39,014 nt of DNA from Chryseobacterium binzhouense (GCF_007474545.1 NZ_VKOG01000011.1:1-39014); one strand, 5' to 3'; numbered from the stretch's first letter, positions 8,954 to 18,768 are shown. A program made the numbers and translations. Notes: a model not told the origin generated them from the letters alone.

Positions 8954-10894
8954 ATGAAATACATTTTCTTCATTATATTTTTCCTTAGTATTTCCGTAAA
9001 TGCACAGGTTATAAGGAATAAAACAGACTCAAACAGACTCGAAAAAAAAATGTCTGATACGTTAGTTATAGATTCAGGTAATAAAGATTCATTAAAAATC
9101 TTTAAGCCTACTATTTATGATTACCAATATCAAACACAGTTTTCTGAAAAGAAAATCTTTGATACGGTCATGACTTTTAATAAAACCTATATTTTTTCGC
9201 AATATAACAATAGAGATAATTTTGGAAGGGTGCAGTTTGCCAATATTGGTTCAGGATTTAATCAGTTGTCTTATGAGTTAAACGCCGAGCAGAATCTCTC
9301 TCTTATGCCTGAAAATAAATCTTATGGCATTATCGGAATTAAAGATGTAAAATACTATGATGTTAAAACCCCGACAGCGACATTCATTTATCATACGGCA
9401 ATGAGAAATGGAGCTGCCTTACAGTCTACATACACTCAAAATATTGGTAAACAGTTTAATTTTTCCTTAGATTATATGGGGCTTCGCTCGCAGGGTTTCT
9501 ACAGAAATTCTCTAGCAGCCAATAACAATACTCTATTTTCCGGTCATTATACTTCTAAAAAAGGAAATTATGAGTTATTTGCACATTACCTTCATCAGAA
9601 TGTTAATAATCAGGAAAACGGAGGGATAATTGATGATGACCTTTTCTTATCTGGCGAACGTCAATTTAGAAACAGACAAAATGCACAGGTAAATTTACAA
9701 TCGTCCAGTTCACAGTTTTCTTACAGACGGTATTATCTAAGCCATCAGTTTACACCTTTCAATAGTGAAAAGTTCCCATTTAGAATCAGACACACAATTT
9801 TTAATCAAGGGAACAAGTATTACTACGATCAGGATGCGGTAGAAAATTATTGGTTTGAACTGCCTTCAGAAATTGTTGGTGGATTTCCTCTTTCCACTAA
9901 AAAATACTCAAATAATCTGAGCAACACAGTTAGTCTCGTTTTCGATAATGAGCGTTTTAAGCTGGATGTTGGAGTAAGGCATCAAAATTTAAAATTTGGT
10001 ATTACAGAAAATGTTTTACCCTTCTTAAACATACCTTCTGAAATTAAAGAAAACAGATTAGGCGCAGTAGGAAATATTCAGGTAAAGCTATTTGATAAAT
10101 TCCAGTTAAATTCATTTCTTGAATTTTCAAACGGGAGCCAGTTTGGCAGTTATATTAAAACAACCAATAATGTTAAATTTGAACCAATCAAGAATTATTT
10201 TGTTGATGCAAAAGTTAATTTTCAAAGCGCATATCCGTCATTCAATTATTTAGCAAATACTTCAATTTATAGAGGATTCAATTATTTCTTAGAAGATGCA
10301 AAAAATCAGGCAGTAACAGAAATAGGAGGTAGTGTTAATCTGAAATGGTTCCAGTCTCAATTGTTTGCCAATTATTTCAGAATAGATAATTATACTTATT
10401 TTGGTTCTGATGCAAAGCCAAGACAAAGCAGCAACTCTTTGAATATTTCTCAGATTGGTGGTGACGCTACATTTTCATACGGAAAATTCCATCTGAATAC
10501 GAGAGTTCAGTTTCAGAATGCTCTTACCAACAAAGAATTGCTTCCGATGCCATCAGTAATCGGAAGAGCCAATTTTTTCTTTCAGTCTAAAGCATTTAAA
10601 AATGCTGCTGAAATTCAGGCGGGTTTAAAAGTCTATTATTTTTCAAAATTTGCTTCAAGAGAATATTTTCCTATTCTTAATGAATATATTTTGCCCAGAA
10701 ATGATTCCTTCTCTATTGGTGGACAGCCAATCGCCGATCTTTATTTTAATATGAAAGTTAAAAAAATGTTTTTCTTTATAGAAGGTCAGCAGATCGGAAC
10801 TTTAATTTCTCATAATAAGGCATACGCATTTCCGCATTATCCCGTGTACGATTTCAGATTGAATATTGGAATTGTTTGGTATTTGTTCAACTAA
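8954..10894 (+). CDS. Putative porin (Bacteroidetes porin family, PF14121-like)
   Basis: About 646 residues. The start is taken at ATG 8954, which opens a clear signal peptide (MKYIFFIIFFLSISVNAQ). An in-frame ATG 30 bp earlier lies inside the terminator/promoter and can be dismissed. After a short polar linker comes a long beta-barrel sequence rich in alternating aromatic and polar residues. It contains the stretch NRDNFGRVQFANIGSGFNQL, typical of the flavobacterial 'putative porin' family, and the protein ends in WYLFN. It probably sits in the outer membrane; its cargo is unknown. It has its own promoter at 8918-8948 and is followed after only 12 bp by bshC, so the two are probably co-transcribed, although no functional link is evident. 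Confidence 0.82.
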   Translation: MKYIFFIIFFLSISVNAQVIRNKTDSNRLEKKMSDTLVIDSGNKDSLKIFKPTIYDYQYQTQFSEKKIFDTVMTFNKTYIFSQYNNRDNFGRVQFANIGSGFNQLSYELNAEQNLSLMPENKSYGIIGIKDVKYYDVKTPTATFIYHTAMRNGAALQSTYTQNIGKQFNFSLDYMGLRSQGFYRNSLAANNNTLFSGHYTSKKGNYELFAHYLHQNVNNQENGGIIDDDLFLSGERQFRNRQNAQVNLQSSSSQFSYRRYYLSHQFTPFNSEKFPFRIRHTIFNQGNKYYYDQDAVENYWFELPSEIVGGFPLSTKKYSNNLSNTVSLVFDNERFKLDVGVRHQNLKFGITENVLPFLNIPSEIKENRLGAVGNIQVKLFDKFQLNSFLEFSNGSQFGSYIKTTNNVKFEPIKNYFVDAKVNFQSAYPSFNYLANTSIYRGFNYFLEDAKNQAVTEIGGSVNLKWFQSQLFANYFRIDNYTYFGSDAKPRQSSNSLNISQIGGDATFSYGKFHLNTRVQFQNALTNKELLPMPSVIGRANFFFQSKAFKNAAEIQAGLKVYYFSKFASREYFPILNEYILPRNDSFSIGGQPIADLYFNMKVKKMFFFIEGQQIGTLISHNKAYAFPHYPVYDFRLNIGIVWYLFN

Positions 10895-10906
10895 AATTAT
10901 CAAGAG

Positions 10907-12490
10907 TTGAAAACAGTAAAAAAAATAGCTTTCAGTGATATCGACAGTATCCCTCAACTGATCAAAGACTTTTTGAGCAAAAATATTGCTGGCTTTGAAA
11001 ACAGTACTTTTTCGGATGAAAATTTTTTTCAGCAAATTAAGATTAAACAGGATTTTTCTGATAAGAAAAGACAGATTCTTGCAGAAACAATTGAGCAGCA
11101 GCTTTCGGAATACAAATTTTCAGCAAAACAAACAGAGAATTTAGAAAAGCTTACATTAAACAATACTTTTACGGTAACTACAGGACACCAACTCAATCTC
11201 TTTTCAGGACCTGTATTTTTTATCTATAAAATTTTGCAGACCATCAAAACCTGCGTTTATCTGAAAGAGAAATTTCCGGATTTTAACTTTGTGCCTATCT
11301 ATTGGATGGCGTCAGAAGATCATGATTTTGACGAGATTAATCACTTTAAAACTGAAAACGGTTTCTACGAAATCAATGAAAAAAGTGGCGGAGCTGTAGG
11401 AAGGATAAAAATAAATGATATTTTTTTTATTTCTGAATTTGAAAAAGAATTTAAAGATACCATTTTTGGAACTGAATTGCTTTTAATGCTGAAAGAAGCT
11501 TATAAACCGGGAAATACTTTAACGCAGTCTATTCAGACTTTGGTTCAAAGGCTTTTTTCCGAATTTGGATTGCTGATTGTGGATGGCGATTCAAAAGAGC
11601 TGAAACAACAGATGGTTACTATTTTTAAGGACGAACTTACGCAGTTTAGCCTTGAAAAAGCATCTAGGGAAAAAGTAGATTTCCTTACAGAAAAGTATGG
11701 AAAAGTACAGGTAAATCCCAGAAACATCAACCTGTTTTATCTTACTGATACTCGAAATAGAATTGATTATGACGGAACAGATTATTATATTGTTGACAAA
11801 GACATAAAATTCACTCAAGAAGACCTACTTTCTGAGCTTGAAAATCATCCTGAAAAATTCAATCCTAATGCATTAATGAGACCGGTATATCAGGAAAATA
11901 TTCTTCCCAATCTGGCTTATATCGGAGGTAATGCTGAAATTATGTACTGGCTTGAACTGAAAGATTATTTTTCTGAGCTTAACATACCTTTTCCGATTTT
12001 AATACCCAGAAATTCAATGCTTTTTTTATCGGAGAAGAAATTAGATAAAATAGACAGACTGCATCTCAATATTGAAGATTTCTTCGGTAATTTTACTAAA
12101 CTAACAAATGAAAAGATATTATTCGGTAACGAAATTCAGAATTTGTTACAAAGTAAAGAAGGCGAACTTCGTCAACAGTTTGCTGATTTAAAAAAATCGG
12201 CACAGCTTACAGAGAGATCTTTTGGAAACTTGGTGGAAGCTGAAGAAACCCGACAGCTGAAATCTTTCGGAAGAATGAAAAAAAGATTATTAAAAGCAGA
12301 GAAAATTAAACAAAGAGAACTTTTAGAACGTCTTGAAAGGCTCTTTTTAGATATACATCCGGCTAAATCATGGCAGGAAAGAATTTACAATTTCAGTGTT
12401 TTTTATGCAGATTTTGGTAATCAGTGGCTAGAATTTTGTCTGGAAGAAATGTCCGTAGAAGATTCAAATCTAATAATAGTTGCCATTTAA
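10907..12490 (+). CDS. bshC: BshC, putative cysteine ligase of bacillithiol synthesis
   Basis: A 527-residue protein matching BshC, which adds cysteine to glucosaminyl-malate in the last step of bacillithiol synthesis (cytoplasm). Family landmarks: TTGHQLNLFSGPVFFIYK (91-108), WMASEDHDFDE (133-143), a GGNAEIMYWLELKDYF segment, and a C-terminal coiled-coil region rich in Lys, Glu and Arg (about 400-490). The length is normal for the family. The start is a TTG (10907), 12 bp after the porin stop; the N-terminus KIAFSDIDSIPQLIKDFL is as expected for the family and no suitable ATG lies near. Transcription probably comes from the porin promoter. BshA and BshB are not in this window. Confidence 0.93.
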   Translation: MKTVKKIAFSDIDSIPQLIKDFLSKNIAGFENSTFSDENFFQQIKIKQDFSDKKRQILAETIEQQLSEYKFSAKQTENLEKLTLNNTFTVTTGHQLNLFSGPVFFIYKILQTIKTCVYLKEKFPDFNFVPIYWMASEDHDFDEINHFKTENGFYEINEKSGGAVGRIKINDIFFISEFEKEFKDTIFGTELLLMLKEAYKPGNTLTQSIQTLVQRLFSEFGLLIVDGDSKELKQQMVTIFKDELTQFSLEKASREKVDFLTEKYGKVQVNPRNINLFYLTDTRNRIDYDGTDYYIVDKDIKFTQEDLLSELENHPEKFNPNALMRPVYQENILPNLAYIGGNAEIMYWLELKDYFSELNIPFPILIPRNSMLFLSEKKLDKIDRLHLNIEDFFGNFTKLTNEKILFGNEIQNLLQSKEGELRQQFADLKKSAQLTERSFGNLVEAEETRQLKSFGRMKKRLLKAEKIKQRELLERLERLFLDIHPAKSWQERIYNFSVFYADFGNQWLEFCLEEMSVEDSNLIIVAI

Positions 12491-12509
12491 TTTTAAAGAA
12501 GTATTTTTG
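12480..12509 (+). promoter_or_regulatory. Predicted promoter of the LysM protein gene
   Basis: TTG at 12480-12482, 19 nt, TATTTTTG at 12502-12509, an exact Bacteroidetes-type arrangement overlapping the end of bshC. The first ATG (12519) is 9 nt past the box and a second in-frame ATG is at 12528. Confidence 0.6.
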
Positions 12510-12518
12510 TAAATTATA

Positions 12519-14243
12519 ATGTCGAATATGATAAAGAGGTTTTTTGTATTATCTGGTTTATGTATGTTTCTGAGTATGTCTGCGCAGAAAACTCATACGG
12601 TTGTAAAAGGCGACACTCCGTACAATATTTCCAAGAAATATGGTCTTACGGTAGATGAACTGCTGAAACTTAATCCGAAAACTAAAGACGGAAAAATCGC
12701 AATCGGTGACATTCTGGTTGTAAAACCAGGCGGAAATGCTGGTTCTGGAAACTCTGCAATCCCGAATAAAACCACACAGCTGGCGAAAATTATTCTTCAG
12801 CCTAAGCAGACTATTTACGGCATTACCAAACAATATAAAATTTCTGAAGCTGAATTGAGAAAATTGAATCCTGATCTGGATTCTCACATGAAAATTGGTG
12901 ACGAAATCACACTTCCTCTTGATAATATAAAAAAATATGGAGGTTCATCGGTCATTGCATCAGCAACGCCAATGGACGCTCCTTCGGTAAGTATTACGAA
13001 TAATAATTCTAAAATAGATTCAGACAGCTCAAAATCTTCTGTTTTATCAGGCAGTTCTTCTCAAGATGAATACGCAACATATACTGTAGAACAGGGAGAT
13101 ACTGTTTTTTCTATTGTGAATAAATTTGGCATCTCTATTGACGAACTTATCGCACTCAATCCGGATTTAGCAAAAGGGCTAAAGACCGGAATGATCTTGA
13201 AAATAAGAAAGCTTGATCCTGCTTATATCAAGAAAAGCGGGGATGCTTTAAGTGTTGTTTTGATGCTTCCATTCGGATATAGTACCAACGAAACACAATA
13301 CCGTTCAATGGCGGTTGATTTTCTTACAGGTGCCAAATTAGCTATAGAAAGAAATGCTTCGGGAGGTCAAAAATTAGATGTCAAAATTGTAGATTCCGGT
13401 AATGAAGCTTCTTTTAAGAGTTCTCTTTCTCAAATTAATCCGAATAATACGGATTTAATCATAGGCCCGTTTTTCAAGTCGAATGTTATTGATCTATTAG
13501 ACTTTACCAAAACTCAGAAAATCCCTGTTGTAGCACCTTTTGCCAACTCTTCAGAACTATATGGTTACAGCAATCTTATCATTCTGGAAACTACGGACCA
13601 GACTTATGCCGATAAAATAGCTGAAGAAGTGAAGGCTGCCTATTCTGATCAGAAAATATATATTGTATCAGATGCTAAAAAAGAAAATGCAAATTATCTG
13701 AAATCCGGTCTGGAAAAGAATTTGAAAAATCCTAACATTATTGTCGTGAATTCTGCTGCAGATATACAGCTGGATCAAAATATGATGACGGGTCAATCTG
13801 CGCCTGTTATTGCTATATTGGCGAGTGATAATGAAAATATCGGGGAAGCCTTCTCTAATAAAGTGATTGCTCTATCCAAAGAAGTTCAGGGTATAAAAGC
13901 ATTTAGTATGTACTCTGTTCCTAGTTTTGATAAAAAAGTAGATGAGCTGAGTCAGGCAAATCTTGTTTATCTTATGGACCGGAAGATTGATACTGACGGA
14001 AGATTTGAAAAAGAAATTTTAGCAGCTTACAGAGAAAAATACTGTAAAACTCCGGGTAAATATGCAATTATCGGCTTTGATGTCGTAAATGATATGCTTA
14101 CAAGAGAAAATAAAAAAGGAGAAATCTTTAAGCAGATCAACAAAGTTCAGACGCAGCTTGCTACAAAATTTGAATTTGTGAGAACAAAGTCCAATGGTGC
14201 ATACATCAATAAAGGTTTTCGTATCATAAGACTTGTTCCATAG
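12519..14243 (+). CDS. Exported protein with three LysM domains and a periplasmic-binding-like domain
   Basis: A 574-residue protein. A signal peptide ends near residue 22 (MSAQ). Three LysM peptidoglycan-binding modules follow: about 26-68 (HTVVKGDTPYNIS), 90-132 (more divergent) and 187-229 (YTVEQGDTVFSIV). They are joined by Ser/Asn-rich linkers. From about 244 to the end the sequence resembles a type 1 periplasmic-binding fold, as in ABC-transporter substrate-binding or LpoA-like proteins (VVLMLPFG, LTGAKLAIERN, LIIGPFFKSN, IPVVAPFANSS). It probably sits in the periplasm on the cell wall. A role in wall metabolism or sensing is inference. It has its own promoter (12480-12509). The second ATG at 12528 is an equally plausible start. 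Confidence 0.85.
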   Translation: MSNMIKRFFVLSGLCMFLSMSAQKTHTVVKGDTPYNISKKYGLTVDELLKLNPKTKDGKIAIGDILVVKPGGNAGSGNSAIPNKTTQLAKIILQPKQTIYGITKQYKISEAELRKLNPDLDSHMKIGDEITLPLDNIKKYGGSSVIASATPMDAPSVSITNNNSKIDSDSSKSSVLSGSSSQDEYATYTVEQGDTVFSIVNKFGISIDELIALNPDLAKGLKTGMILKIRKLDPAYIKKSGDALSVVLMLPFGYSTNETQYRSMAVDFLTGAKLAIERNASGGQKLDVKIVDSGNEASFKSSLSQINPNNTDLIIGPFFKSNVIDLLDFTKTQKIPVVAPFANSSELYGYSNLIILETTDQTYADKIAEEVKAAYSDQKIYIVSDAKKENANYLKSGLEKNLKNPNIIVVNSAADIQLDQNMMTGQSAPVIAILASDNENIGEAFSNKVIALSKEVQGIKAFSMYSVPSFDKKVDELSQANLVYLMDRKIDTDGRFEKEILAAYREKYCKTPGKYAIIGFDVVNDMLTRENKKGEIFKQINKVQTQLATKFEFVRTKSNGAYINKGFRIIRLVP

Positions 14244-14276
14244 TTTGGAAGTAGTTTTACTTAAATATTATATTTG
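14244..14276 (+). promoter_or_regulatory. Predicted promoter of fabD
   Basis: TTTG at 14244-14247, 21 nt, TATATTTG at 14269-14276, with the ATG 21 nt further on. It begins directly after the stop codon of the LysM gene. Confidence 0.55.
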
Positions 14277-14297
14277 TACTAATTTTTAAATTAATAA

Positions 14298-15173
14298 ATG
14301 AAAGCACTTGTATTTCCTGGGCAGGGGTCACAGTATGTGGGAATGGGGAAAGAATTGTACGATTCTCGCAAAGACATTAAAGATTTGATGGAATCTGCCA
14401 ATGAGATTTTAGGTTTCGATATCCTTTCGCTGATGTTCAGCGGAACAGATGAAGATCTTAAAAAAACTGAGGTTACTCAGCCCTCAATATTTATACATTC
14501 TGTTGCTGCTCTAAAGGCTGTTAATGGTTTGGGTGCAGAAATGGTAGCAGGACACTCTTTAGGAGAATTTTCGGCATTGGTAGCCAATGGTGTTTTATCT
14601 TTTGATGACGGGCTGAAGCTGGTTTCCGAAAGAGCAAAAGCAATGCAGGAAGCCTGTGATGCAAACCCTAGTTCTATGGCTGCAATTTTAGGTCTTGATG
14701 ATGCAAAAGTGGAAGAGATCTGCGCTTCAATCAACGGAATTGTTGTTCCTGCAAATTATAATTGCCCTGGACAACTTGTAATTTCTGGAGAAACGACTGC
14801 TGTAGAAGAAGCTTGTATAAAGCTGAAGGAAGCAGGTGCAAAAAGAGCATTGCTTTTACCGGTAAATGGCGCTTTTCACTCTCCTTTGATGCAACCGGCA
14901 CAAGAAAGACTTGCAGCGGCAATTGAAAATACCAAATTTAGAAAACCTACTATTCCTGTATATCAGAATATTACTACAACAGCCGTTACAGATCCTGACC
15001 AGATTAAAAGTAATCTTATTGCACAGTTAACCGGTCCTGTAAAATGGACACAATCTGTACAAAACATGATCAAAGACGGAGCTACTAATTTTGTGGAAGT
15101 AGGACCGGGGAAAACCCTTCAGGGACTTATTAAAAAAATTGACAGCGAAGCAATGACAGCTTCTGCAGTATAA
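14298..15173 (+). CDS. fabD: Malonyl-CoA:ACP transacylase FabD
   Basis: A 291-residue cytoplasmic enzyme that moves malonyl from CoA to acyl carrier protein for fatty acid synthesis. Landmarks: FPGQGSQYVGMG at 6-17, the nucleophile Ser87 in AGHSLGE, Arg112 in SERAKAMQ, the catalytic His194 in GAFHSPLM, and the closing VEVGPGKTLQGLIKK. Length and motifs are normal for the family. It has its own predicted promoter and is followed after 8 bp by the GHMP kinase gene, so the two probably form one transcript. The other fab genes are not in this window. Confidence 0.96.
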   Translation: MKALVFPGQGSQYVGMGKELYDSRKDIKDLMESANEILGFDILSLMFSGTDEDLKKTEVTQPSIFIHSVAALKAVNGLGAEMVAGHSLGEFSALVANGVLSFDDGLKLVSERAKAMQEACDANPSSMAAILGLDDAKVEEICASINGIVVPANYNCPGQLVISGETTAVEEACIKLKEAGAKRALLLPVNGAFHSPLMQPAQERLAAAIENTKFRKPTIPVYQNITTTAVTDPDQIKSNLIAQLTGPVKWTQSVQNMIKDGATNFVEVGPGKTLQGLIKKIDSEAMTASAV

Positions 15174-15181
15174 AATATATC

Positions 15182-16084
15182 ATGGGCGAGCTGTATTCAC
15201 CAGGAAAGCTGATGCTTACTTCAGAATATTTCGCTGTAGATGGAGCTCTTGTTCTGGCTGTACCAACAAAGCTGGGACAAGAGTTTTTTTTTGAAGAAAA
15301 GGAAGACGGAAATTCAATAATTTATTGGGAAGCTTACCACCAGGATCAATTATGGCTGCAAACCAAAATTGATTATAAAAATTGGCAGGTTTTAGAAACC
15401 AATATTCCTTCAAATGCAGAGTTTATTCTCAAAACACTCAGAAATGTTCAGATTTTTTCTGAAACGAAATTAAAGAATACGCATACTTATTTTTTTAAAA
15501 CAAATCTTCAGTTCCCATCTGATTATGGATTAGGAAGCAGTTCCACACTTATGAATAATCTGGCGGAATGGGCGGAAATTGATCCTTTTAAGTTGAACGA
15601 AGTCAGTTTGGGCGGAAGTGGGTATGACATTTCGGTAGCATACTCAAAATCTGCTGTTCTTTTCCAGAATAAACCAAAAATTCATTTTGAAAAGATTAAT
15701 TATAGTCCTGTATTTAAAGATGAGCTTATCTTTATACATCTTAATCAGAAACAGGACAGCCGTGAAGGAATTAATCTTTATAAATCAAAAAATAAATCAA
15801 AAATTTTAATTGATGAATTTTCTGATCTCACAAGAAAAATTTTGTTATGTAATGAATTGGAAAATTTTTCTCAGCTAATGATGTTACATGAACAAAAAAT
15901 ATCCGATTTTATTGAAATTCCGACAGTTAAGTCCATTTTTTTTGCAGATTGTCCTGTTTTTATCAAAAGTTTAGGTGCTTGGGGAGGAGATTTTGTAATG
16001 AGTACTAAATTTAGCGGTTATAAGGACTATTTTTGGGGCAAAGGTTTTACTGCTATTTTCAATTGGGATGATTTAATTATTTGA
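15182..16084 (+). CDS. GHMP kinase of the flavobacterial 'GYDIA' family
   Basis: A 300-residue small-molecule kinase fold. The N-terminus LYSPGKLMLTSEYFAVDGA is the usual GHMP motif 1 region (substrate pocket). FPSDYGLGSSSTL (111-123) is the phosphate-binding motif 2. GSGYDIS (145-151) is the family's hallmark, here with Ser in place of the final Ala. Relatives resemble mevalonate or phosphomevalonate kinases, and flavobacteria make isoprenoids through mevalonate, so a role in that pathway is the best guess; the substrate has not been shown by anything here. It is translated from an ATG 8 bp after fabD, which suggests co-expression with fatty acid synthesis. Confidence 0.85.
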   Translation: MGELYSPGKLMLTSEYFAVDGALVLAVPTKLGQEFFFEEKEDGNSIIYWEAYHQDQLWLQTKIDYKNWQVLETNIPSNAEFILKTLRNVQIFSETKLKNTHTYFFKTNLQFPSDYGLGSSSTLMNNLAEWAEIDPFKLNEVSLGGSGYDISVAYSKSAVLFQNKPKIHFEKINYSPVFKDELIFIHLNQKQDSREGINLYKSKNKSKILIDEFSDLTRKILLCNELENFSQLMMLHEQKISDFIEIPTVKSIFFADCPVFIKSLGAWGGDFVMSTKFSGYKDYFWGKGFTAIFNWDDLII

Positions 16085-16213
16085 TTTTCAATAATATAAA
16101 TCTTATATTTTTTATTTGTCATTTTCGCTTATATGTTTATATTTATCAACGTTTAACAATTAGTTAATATTAATTTGTTTAAACAGCAAAAAGAAACAGA
16201 AAATATAAGTAAA

Positions 16214-17830
16214 ATGAAAAACGCTAAAATCATCCAGGATTTACAAAAATTAGGGATTAAAGGAGATTACGAATTAATTTATAATCCTTCTTACGAAGAA
16301 TTATATCAAGCCGAAGTTTCACCTGAAAATCAGGGTTTTGAAAAAGCTGAAGTTACAGAATCGGGAGCAGTATCTGTAAAGACAGGGATTTTCACTGGCC
16401 GTTCGCCTAAAGACAGGTTCATTGTGAAGGATGATGTTACAAAAGATACTATTTTCTGGGACGGAAAGGTAAATCTTCCTACCACTCCTGAAATTTTTGA
16501 ATCCTGCAAAGATTTAGTTCTTGATCAGCTTTCATCTGCAAAAAAAATCTATGTGGTAGATACTTTTTGCGGAACTAATACAGATACAAGACTTAAAGTA
16601 AGATTCATCGTAGAAGTAGCTTGGCAGGCACATTTTGTTACCAATATGTTTATCCGTCCTTCGCATTATGAGCTGGAAAATTATGGCGAGCCGGATTTTA
16701 CTGTAATCAACGGATCAAAAACCACCAATCCGAACTGGGAAGCACAGGAATTGAATTCTGAAAATTTTGTGATGTTCAACCTTACGCAAAAACTTCAGAT
16801 AATTGGGGGAACCTGGTATGGCGGAGAAATGAAGAAAGGTATGTTTGCAATGATGAATTATTATCTTCCGCTAAAAGGTATGGCGTCTATGCACTGCTCT
16901 GCAAACGTAGGAGAAGATGGAGATGTTGCTCTTTTCTTCGGGCTTTCAGGAACAGGAAAAACGACCTTATCTGCTGATCCTAAAAGGTATTTAATTGGCG
17001 ATGATGAGCATGGCTGGGATAATAACGGTGTTTTCAACTATGAAGGCGGATGTTATGCAAAAGTTATTGATTTATCTGCTGAAAAAGAACCAGATATTTT
17101 CAGAGCGATCAAAAGAGATGCTCTCCTTGAAAATGTGGTAGTGAATAACGGTATCTGCGACTATTCTGATGGTTCTATTACTGAAAATACAAGAGTATCT
17201 TATCCTATTTACCATATTAATAAGATTGTACTTCCTTCAAAAGCAGGTCACGCTAAAAAAATTGTTTATCTTTCTGCTGACGCTTTTGGTGTATTGCCTC
17301 CGGTTTCTGTACTAGACGAGAATCAGGCACAGTACCATTTCCTTTGCGGTTATACTTCAAAACTTGCAGGAACTGAAAGAGGAATTACAGCACCGGAACC
17401 TTCTTTTTCACCAGCATTTGGAGAAGCTTTTCTAACGCTGCATCCTACAATGTACTCCAAAACTTTAATTGGTAAAATGAAGGAACACGGAGCTAAAGCA
17501 TATCTTGTAAATACTGGATGGAACGGAACTGGAAAAAGAATTTCTTTAAAAGACACAAGAGCGATCATTGATGCGATCATCGACGGATCAATTGAGAACG
17601 CAGATAAAGTAACATTGCCTATTATGAATCTTCAGATTCCTACTTCATTACCAAATGTTTCTGAGGGAATTCTTGATCCTAGAGACACGTATGCCGATGT
17701 AGCAGAATGGGAAGAAAAAGCAAAGGACTTAGCAGCAAAATATATTAAGAACTTTGAGCAGTATTGCGATAACGAAGAAGCGAAAAAGCTTATTGCTTCA
17801 GGTCCTCAATTACAAAAACAAACGATTTAA
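16214..17830 (+). CDS. pckA: ATP-dependent phosphoenolpyruvate carboxykinase
   Basis: A 538-residue cytoplasmic enzyme that converts oxaloacetate and ATP to phosphoenolpyruvate, the entry step of gluconeogenesis. The ATG at 16214 gives the usual family length of about 540; an upstream in-frame TTG (16175) would add 13 unlikely residues. Landmarks: TGRSPKDRF (61-69), the P-loop GLSGTGKT (243-250), and GDDEHGW (262-268) with metal-binding acidic residues. A strong terminator follows. The preceding spacer of 129 bp is AT-rich, and only a weak promoter match (TTAATTTG near 16170) was seen. For an organism with two nutrient-import systems and a secreted protease, gluconeogenesis from amino acids is a sensible context, but that is inference. 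Confidence 0.97.
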   Translation: MKNAKIIQDLQKLGIKGDYELIYNPSYEELYQAEVSPENQGFEKAEVTESGAVSVKTGIFTGRSPKDRFIVKDDVTKDTIFWDGKVNLPTTPEIFESCKDLVLDQLSSAKKIYVVDTFCGTNTDTRLKVRFIVEVAWQAHFVTNMFIRPSHYELENYGEPDFTVINGSKTTNPNWEAQELNSENFVMFNLTQKLQIIGGTWYGGEMKKGMFAMMNYYLPLKGMASMHCSANVGEDGDVALFFGLSGTGKTTLSADPKRYLIGDDEHGWDNNGVFNYEGGCYAKVIDLSAEKEPDIFRAIKRDALLENVVVNNGICDYSDGSITENTRVSYPIYHINKIVLPSKAGHAKKIVYLSADAFGVLPPVSVLDENQAQYHFLCGYTSKLAGTERGITAPEPSFSPAFGEAFLTLHPTMYSKTLIGKMKEHGAKAYLVNTGWNGTGKRISLKDTRAIIDAIIDGSIENADKVTLPIMNLQIPTSLPNVSEGILDPRDTYADVAEWEEKAKDLAAKYIKNFEQYCDNEEAKKLIASGPQLQKQTI

Positions 17831-17837
17831 TAATTGT

Positions 17838-17872
17838 AAAATCCGCTTCAGATATTGAAGCGGATTTTTTTT
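17838..17872 (+). terminator. Terminator after pckA
   Basis: A 13-bp perfect stem (17838-17850 with 17856-17868), GATAT loop, then eight T residues, 8 bp after the pckA stop. Confidence 0.92.
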
Positions 17873-18021
17873 GTACTAATTTTGATTCTTCAAATAGCAA
17901 CCTGTACAGATAAAAACATCCTTAGTTATAAATAATCTACTGAATTTCAGTTTGTTTTATCTTAGTTCTTTTATATTTCTTTATTATATTCGCTTTATTT
18001 AGAATCATTTTAAATTTTACT

Positions 18022-18049
18022 GTGAATTATTTTGAGATTAATAATTCAC
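18022..18049 (-). terminator. AT-rich hairpin downstream of rnhB
   Basis: A perfect 10-bp inverted repeat (18022-18031 with 18040-18049), 8-nt loop, 12 bp past the rnhB stop on the minus strand. It is AT-rich and has no clean T run, so it is only a possible terminator. The rest of the spacer between the two convergent genes (17873-18021) shows nothing. Confidence 0.4.
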
Positions 18050-18060
18050 TTTGTGATTAT

Positions 18061-18657
18061 TTAATCATATTTTAATCTGAAAGATAATCTGTGATGTTTA
18101 CTTATTCCATACTTGTTTAGGGCGTCCTGATGTTTTTTTGTTGCATATCCGAAATTGGTGTTCCAGCCATATTCAGGATGTTCGTTATGGAGTTCCATCA
18201 TCAGTTTGTCACGATAATTTTTTGCAATTATAGAAGCCGCTGCAATGGATAAATATTTTGAATCACCCTTAATAATACATTGATGAGGAATATAATTGTA
18301 CGGGTGAAATTTATTTCCATCAACCAGGATTAGTTCAGGACGAATGGTAAGCTGATCCAAAGCGTTGTGCATGGCATGTATACTGGCATTCAGTATATTA
18401 TGCTGATCAATAAAAGAAGGCGGAAGCTCAGAAATTGCAAAACATTTTACGTTATCTTTTATATAGCTGTCAAGTTCCATTCGGGTTTTGAATGTTAATT
18501 TTTTAGAATCATTAACAAGTCTTTGCTCAAATTTTTCGTCTAAAATAACGGCTGCGGCGACAACTGGTCCGCTCAGGCATCCACGTCCTACCTCATCACA
18601 ACCGGCTTCTATATAATTTTCTGACCATTTTCTTAATAAATCCATAAATTTTAACAT
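18061..18657 (-). CDS. rnhB: Ribonuclease HII
   Basis: A 198-residue enzyme that nicks RNA in RNA-DNA hybrids and removes misinserted ribonucleotides (cytoplasm, genome upkeep). The acidic active site is visible: Asp21-Glu22 in AGCDEVGRGCLSGP, Asp113 in LILVDGN and Asp132 in GDSKYLSIAAASIIAK. Length and the C-terminal FGYATKKHQDAL are normal for RNase HII. ATG codons at 18657 and 18645 could each be the start; the motif spacing does not decide between them. The gene is convergent with pckA and divergent from the second SusC gene. Confidence 0.95.
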   Translation of the reverse strand: MLKFMDLLRKWSENYIEAGCDEVGRGCLSGPVVAAAVILDEKFEQRLVNDSKKLTFKTRMELDSYIKDNVKCFAISELPPSFIDQHNILNASIHAMHNALDQLTIRPELILVDGNKFHPYNYIPHQCIIKGDSKYLSIAAASIIAKNYRDKLMMELHNEHPEYGWNTNFGYATKKHQDALNKYGISKHHRLSFRLKYD

Positions 18658-18768
18658 TTTTATTTAACATAATCTGTGTTTTATGCTTTAAATAATAAAT
18701 TTTTCATAAAAATAGTATTTTTATATATAAAGTTTTTTAAACTTTGTTAATGCAAAATTAATGTAAAT

